Assembly: GCF_001039355.2 (NCBI RefSeq)
Contig: NW_019774070.1
Location: 124,001 to 188,000 of the forward strand
Direction: 5' to 3'
Length of the DNA stretch: 64,000 nt
Source: Lingula anatina
Lineage: Eukaryota; Brachiopoda; Lingulata; Lingulida; Lingulidae
The notes beneath the pieces were generated by a model that searched no databases, was not told the DNA's origin, and worked only from the letters and a program-made list of their open reading frames with translations. Made by a program: the position numbers and the translations under genes. This document shows positions 61,131 to 64,000 of the stretch, in pieces; positions within the stretch are counted from its first letter, which is position 1; every line of letters begins with the position of its first letter.

Positions 61131-61479
61131 CTACAAGAATATATATCCAACACTACCCTCTCGTTCAGTCATGAATTAGTTGGTAGACGTCACGCTCGGT
61201 GGTTTCGCATAGACTCCATTTTGCCTTGGTCACATGATCGTCGATAGGCTGCAAGCGACACCTATTGGCACTTATCTTAATTATTCATGCGAAAGTTGTT
61301 TGTTTCTTAGAAATCTAATCCAACGTTAAACCAACGATTGTTGGCCATATTTTTCGTTTGTTTGAATCAGTTTCGCATATTGCATTGTTATTTACCTTGC
61401 CAATTGATCGAAAATCTCGCGTGCTTATGAGACGATGATTCATCCCGTGACGTCAGGGAGGGTTTTCCCTTGGAATTCG

Positions 61480-61694
61480 AAGTGATTCAGATTGGGGCCT
61501 ACTTCCTGTCACAGTTGCACTTGTTTTCTTAGAAAATTACCCAGTGTTGTGGATAAGGACACGGGGATTTTATACTGCGTTCTTTATAGAGGATTGAAGT
61601 TTACCCAAAGCGACGATCAGAGGACCAGAAGTCTCAAACTACAAACTATTTGAGATGTGTTGTGGTTGAAGCTAGCCAAGCATTATGTCTACAG
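61480..61694 (+). promoter_or_regulatory. Possible divergent promoter and first exon (ATGTCTACAG/GT)
   Basis: An ATG at 61685 is followed by TCTACAG/GTTGGTG, a possible short coding start with donor (M-S-T). Upstream sequence to about 61400 is richer in CG than the surroundings. No downstream exon on the plus strand was recognised before 64000, so this is weak. It may be only part of the prominin-like gene's 5' region. Confidence 0.25.
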
Positions 61695-63700
61695 GTTGGT
61701 GATATTGAAATGAACATGTGGGAAATTTATTAACGGAATCCCCTATTATAAACCCAAAATAACAAAGCAGATGTGTTCTCCACAGGTTCTAGCATGCCTA
61801 GAGTCTGTGTAGAATATTTTATGGAGATGTGGTTGGCAGATAGTAAGATGTAATTTGCTGACTCAATCTCGCCTTCTTTTTGTGCCTTTTCTGTCCAGAG
61901 AGGAGAGAATGTTGCCTCGAATACCAGGAATGAATCATGGATGACTCCATGGAAACACAAAACATATGCTGTATTCCCAGTTGAAAGCATCACCTTATCC
62001 TTCTTTGGGTGTCTACAACAAAAAAAGCACTTAAGGTGTTGGACACTGCCCTACTATTTGAAATCCATCTATGGGTTGTTTCTTCACAAAATCAGGGTTG
62101 CTTTTCAACTGAGAATATATTGAGTATTTTCTACCAACAATCTTCATAGAATTTTTTCTGTTGTCAGGGTATGTTTTAACAAGCCAAAATGATATAGCCC
62201 AGAATATTTGGGTTAGTCTTAGAGAGAGGTTACTCAGGTACGATGCCATCATTGGTCTTCCCTGCCTACCTGAATCATTTTACTGGAAAAACACATTGAT
62301 ATCATTATGCAATTTTGTGTTACTAATTTACTCTTGATGTAGCTTTGTTACTATAGGTAATGATACCACTGATTGAGGTTTGGCACTGCACATATGATAT
62401 ATGCAAACCACACAGGTAGATGCTGCTGAAATTGGTCGCATTGGCATAAGTAGTGGGCCCACCACCTGTGTGTTGACCACCCCTTATAGATGTTCAACAC
62501 TGCTGTATGGGAAACAAAAGAATAGCATTCCTAGTCACCAATAATCGACCACAGCTGTATACTACAGACAATTTGACCTCTGATTTTGGCCTTTATGACA
62601 AAACTGATAAATAGTTAAAAGACATATATGCTTGTACAATTGGGTTGCAGCTGGCATATATGACACTTGCTTTTAACCAACCTTATCATCAGTTAACAAA
62701 TGGGCTGAGGTTGTGTCCACCTGTGTGCTGAAGGTTAGTAATTTAGAAAAAAAATTTGATTCATTGGCATCTGTGGATTTTGACCTCTTGGAGGTTTTCT
62801 CTAGGCCATACAATGACCAACATTTGACAACAATGACCTCTGTTCAAAGGCATATCAAAGTGCATGAGTTTGTAGAATTGGGTGTAATTGATTCAAACAT
62901 ATTTTATTATCAAGGACAATTATGACCCTGATTGAAAGACAATAGGTTAAATACAATGTTGGATTTTACTTGAAAAAGAAAGTTGGATAAGTGGAATGAC
63001 TAAGTGAAAGATTTGCAGGGAATTCCCAAATATAGATGTCTTCCAAAGATTTAATTTTTCCTCAACTTTGGTTAATTAAATCCATCAAATCAGTTCTAGA
63101 TGACAAGCTAAACATGATAGGGTTCACAATTCTGATAAAGGGCAGTCTTTTTAACCTTTTTTTTATAAACAAATTCCAAGTTATGAAACTGGATGGAACT
63201 TCAACTATCTGTACATAACAATCATAACTATATAATGTTGTGTAAATCCCCATTAAGTATAAATCTTTCTTGGAGATCACAAAGCTTAACAGCAACCAAA
63301 TGCCCTGTAATAGCATTGGGGTGTACAAACCGGTGAATGTTAGTGCTGTTTACACTTACCACATAAAATACACAAGTCAGGAGCATTCATATTTTGCATT
63401 ATTTTATGTCCTCCAGTCAACATACGTTTGCATCTCAATCTGTAGCTTGAAAATGCTGAATTTGATTCCTAATAGTAGATATGATTTGATATGACAGTGC
63501 ACTAGATGTGAAAAAAAAAAACATTTATGGTAAGTTTTTCTTGTCTGATCAAATCTATAGATCAATAACTGAAGATGGGACAATTTGAACAAAAGACACT
63601 TCTGCTGATTGACAGGATAGCATAATTAGCAGCTATGTGTTTACCTAGCATGTGTGTATATAAGCAAGTACCTAGCAAGTCTGTATAAACTCATGTATTA
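61695..63700. other. No supported gene
   Basis: AT-rich single-copy-looking sequence. The short ORFs on both strands have no domains and no consistent splice context. If the first exon at 61685 is real, this would be its intron. Confidence 0.5.
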
Positions 63701-63922
63701 GAGACCATTCCCACAGATATTTAGATCAATCTATCCTCCTGGGGAGTCTCGCTAGATTGCTGTCAGCTTAACCGGCTTAAATGTCTGTCCCGCCTACTAA
63801 AAACTGTAACAACTTTTGTGCGCGCTCAGCTCCCGGAAGCTGATAGCAATTTAGCATGAACCTCCAGGGAGTTAGGTCGATCCAGATGGATCGATCTAAA
63901 TCTGTAGGAACCCAGTCATAGA
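63701..63922. mobile_element. Foldback MITE, diverged copy
   Basis: It starts GAGACCATTCCCACAGATAT and ends GGAACCCAGTCATAG, with GGCTTAAATGTCTGTCCCGC and GATCGATC words shared with 59313-59592. It is about 222 bp; the centre is shorter and differs. Confidence 0.8.
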
Positions 63923-64000
63923 CTTGCAGTTAACGAGGTGAGATTGTTTCAGCACACCCAATCACATGAATAATGAATTTGATAGAACTTAATATGATGA

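Noticed and set aside
1-64000. CRISPR arrays, bacterial operons or prophage-like content
   Set aside because: Introns, splice sites and metazoan gene families throughout; the tandem repeats lack regular spacers.

Overview
The window is animal (metazoan) nuclear DNA. It is AT-rich, its genes are split by introns with canonical GT/AG junctions, and it contains microsatellites, miniature inverted-repeat transposons, a run of Ns at 22144-22871 and a single N at 58796. The KAT7 protein is close to, but clearly diverged from, the vertebrate form (recalled, not searched). Base composition and repeat style suggest a marine invertebrate, most likely a lophotrochozoan such as a bivalve; the species cannot be fixed from this window.

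Layout. (1) 1-2128, plus strand: the last three exons of the histone acetyltransferase KAT7/HBO1. (2) 4249-17.7 kb, minus strand: a zinc-finger gene with a noncoding first exon, three upstream coding exons, and two large zinc-finger exons that look like alternative 3' ends. One carries six tandem two-finger modules, the other seven ordinary fingers; this resembles the architecture of Drosophila lola. (3) 21.2-26.3 kb, plus strand: a second zinc-finger gene in divergent orientation, whose C-terminal fingers belong to the same module family. (4) 28.2-29.7 kb: a 1.46-kb nonautonomous DNA transposon ending 62 bp before a TATA-like box.

(5) 29.8-58.3 kb, plus strand: a tandem family of immunoglobulin-superfamily receptors. 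All share a leader exon, a V-like Ig exon and phase-1 introns, but their membrane anchors differ. Gene 1 has two Ig domains, a transmembrane helix and a short tail. Gene 2 has two Ig domains, a Ser/Thr stalk and a GPI-type C-terminus. Gene 4 has a shortened V exon that still splices in frame to a transmembrane exon whose long tail is rich in Tyr motifs, including an ITIM-type VAYNYI. Genes 3 and 5 are broken, and gene 6 is an orphan leader exon. Conserved blocks upstream of genes 4, 5 and 6 show that promoters were duplicated with the genes.

(6) 58.9-61.1 kb, minus strand: exons resembling the N-terminal part of a prominin, with a possible divergent first exon at about 61.5-61.7 kb.

The Ig cluster looks like a birth-and-death receptor locus with anchor switching and is the best candidate for an undescribed system here. 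The alternative-3'-exon zinc-finger gene is second. All exon joins were deduced by hand from splice consensus and reading phase; transcript data would settle them.
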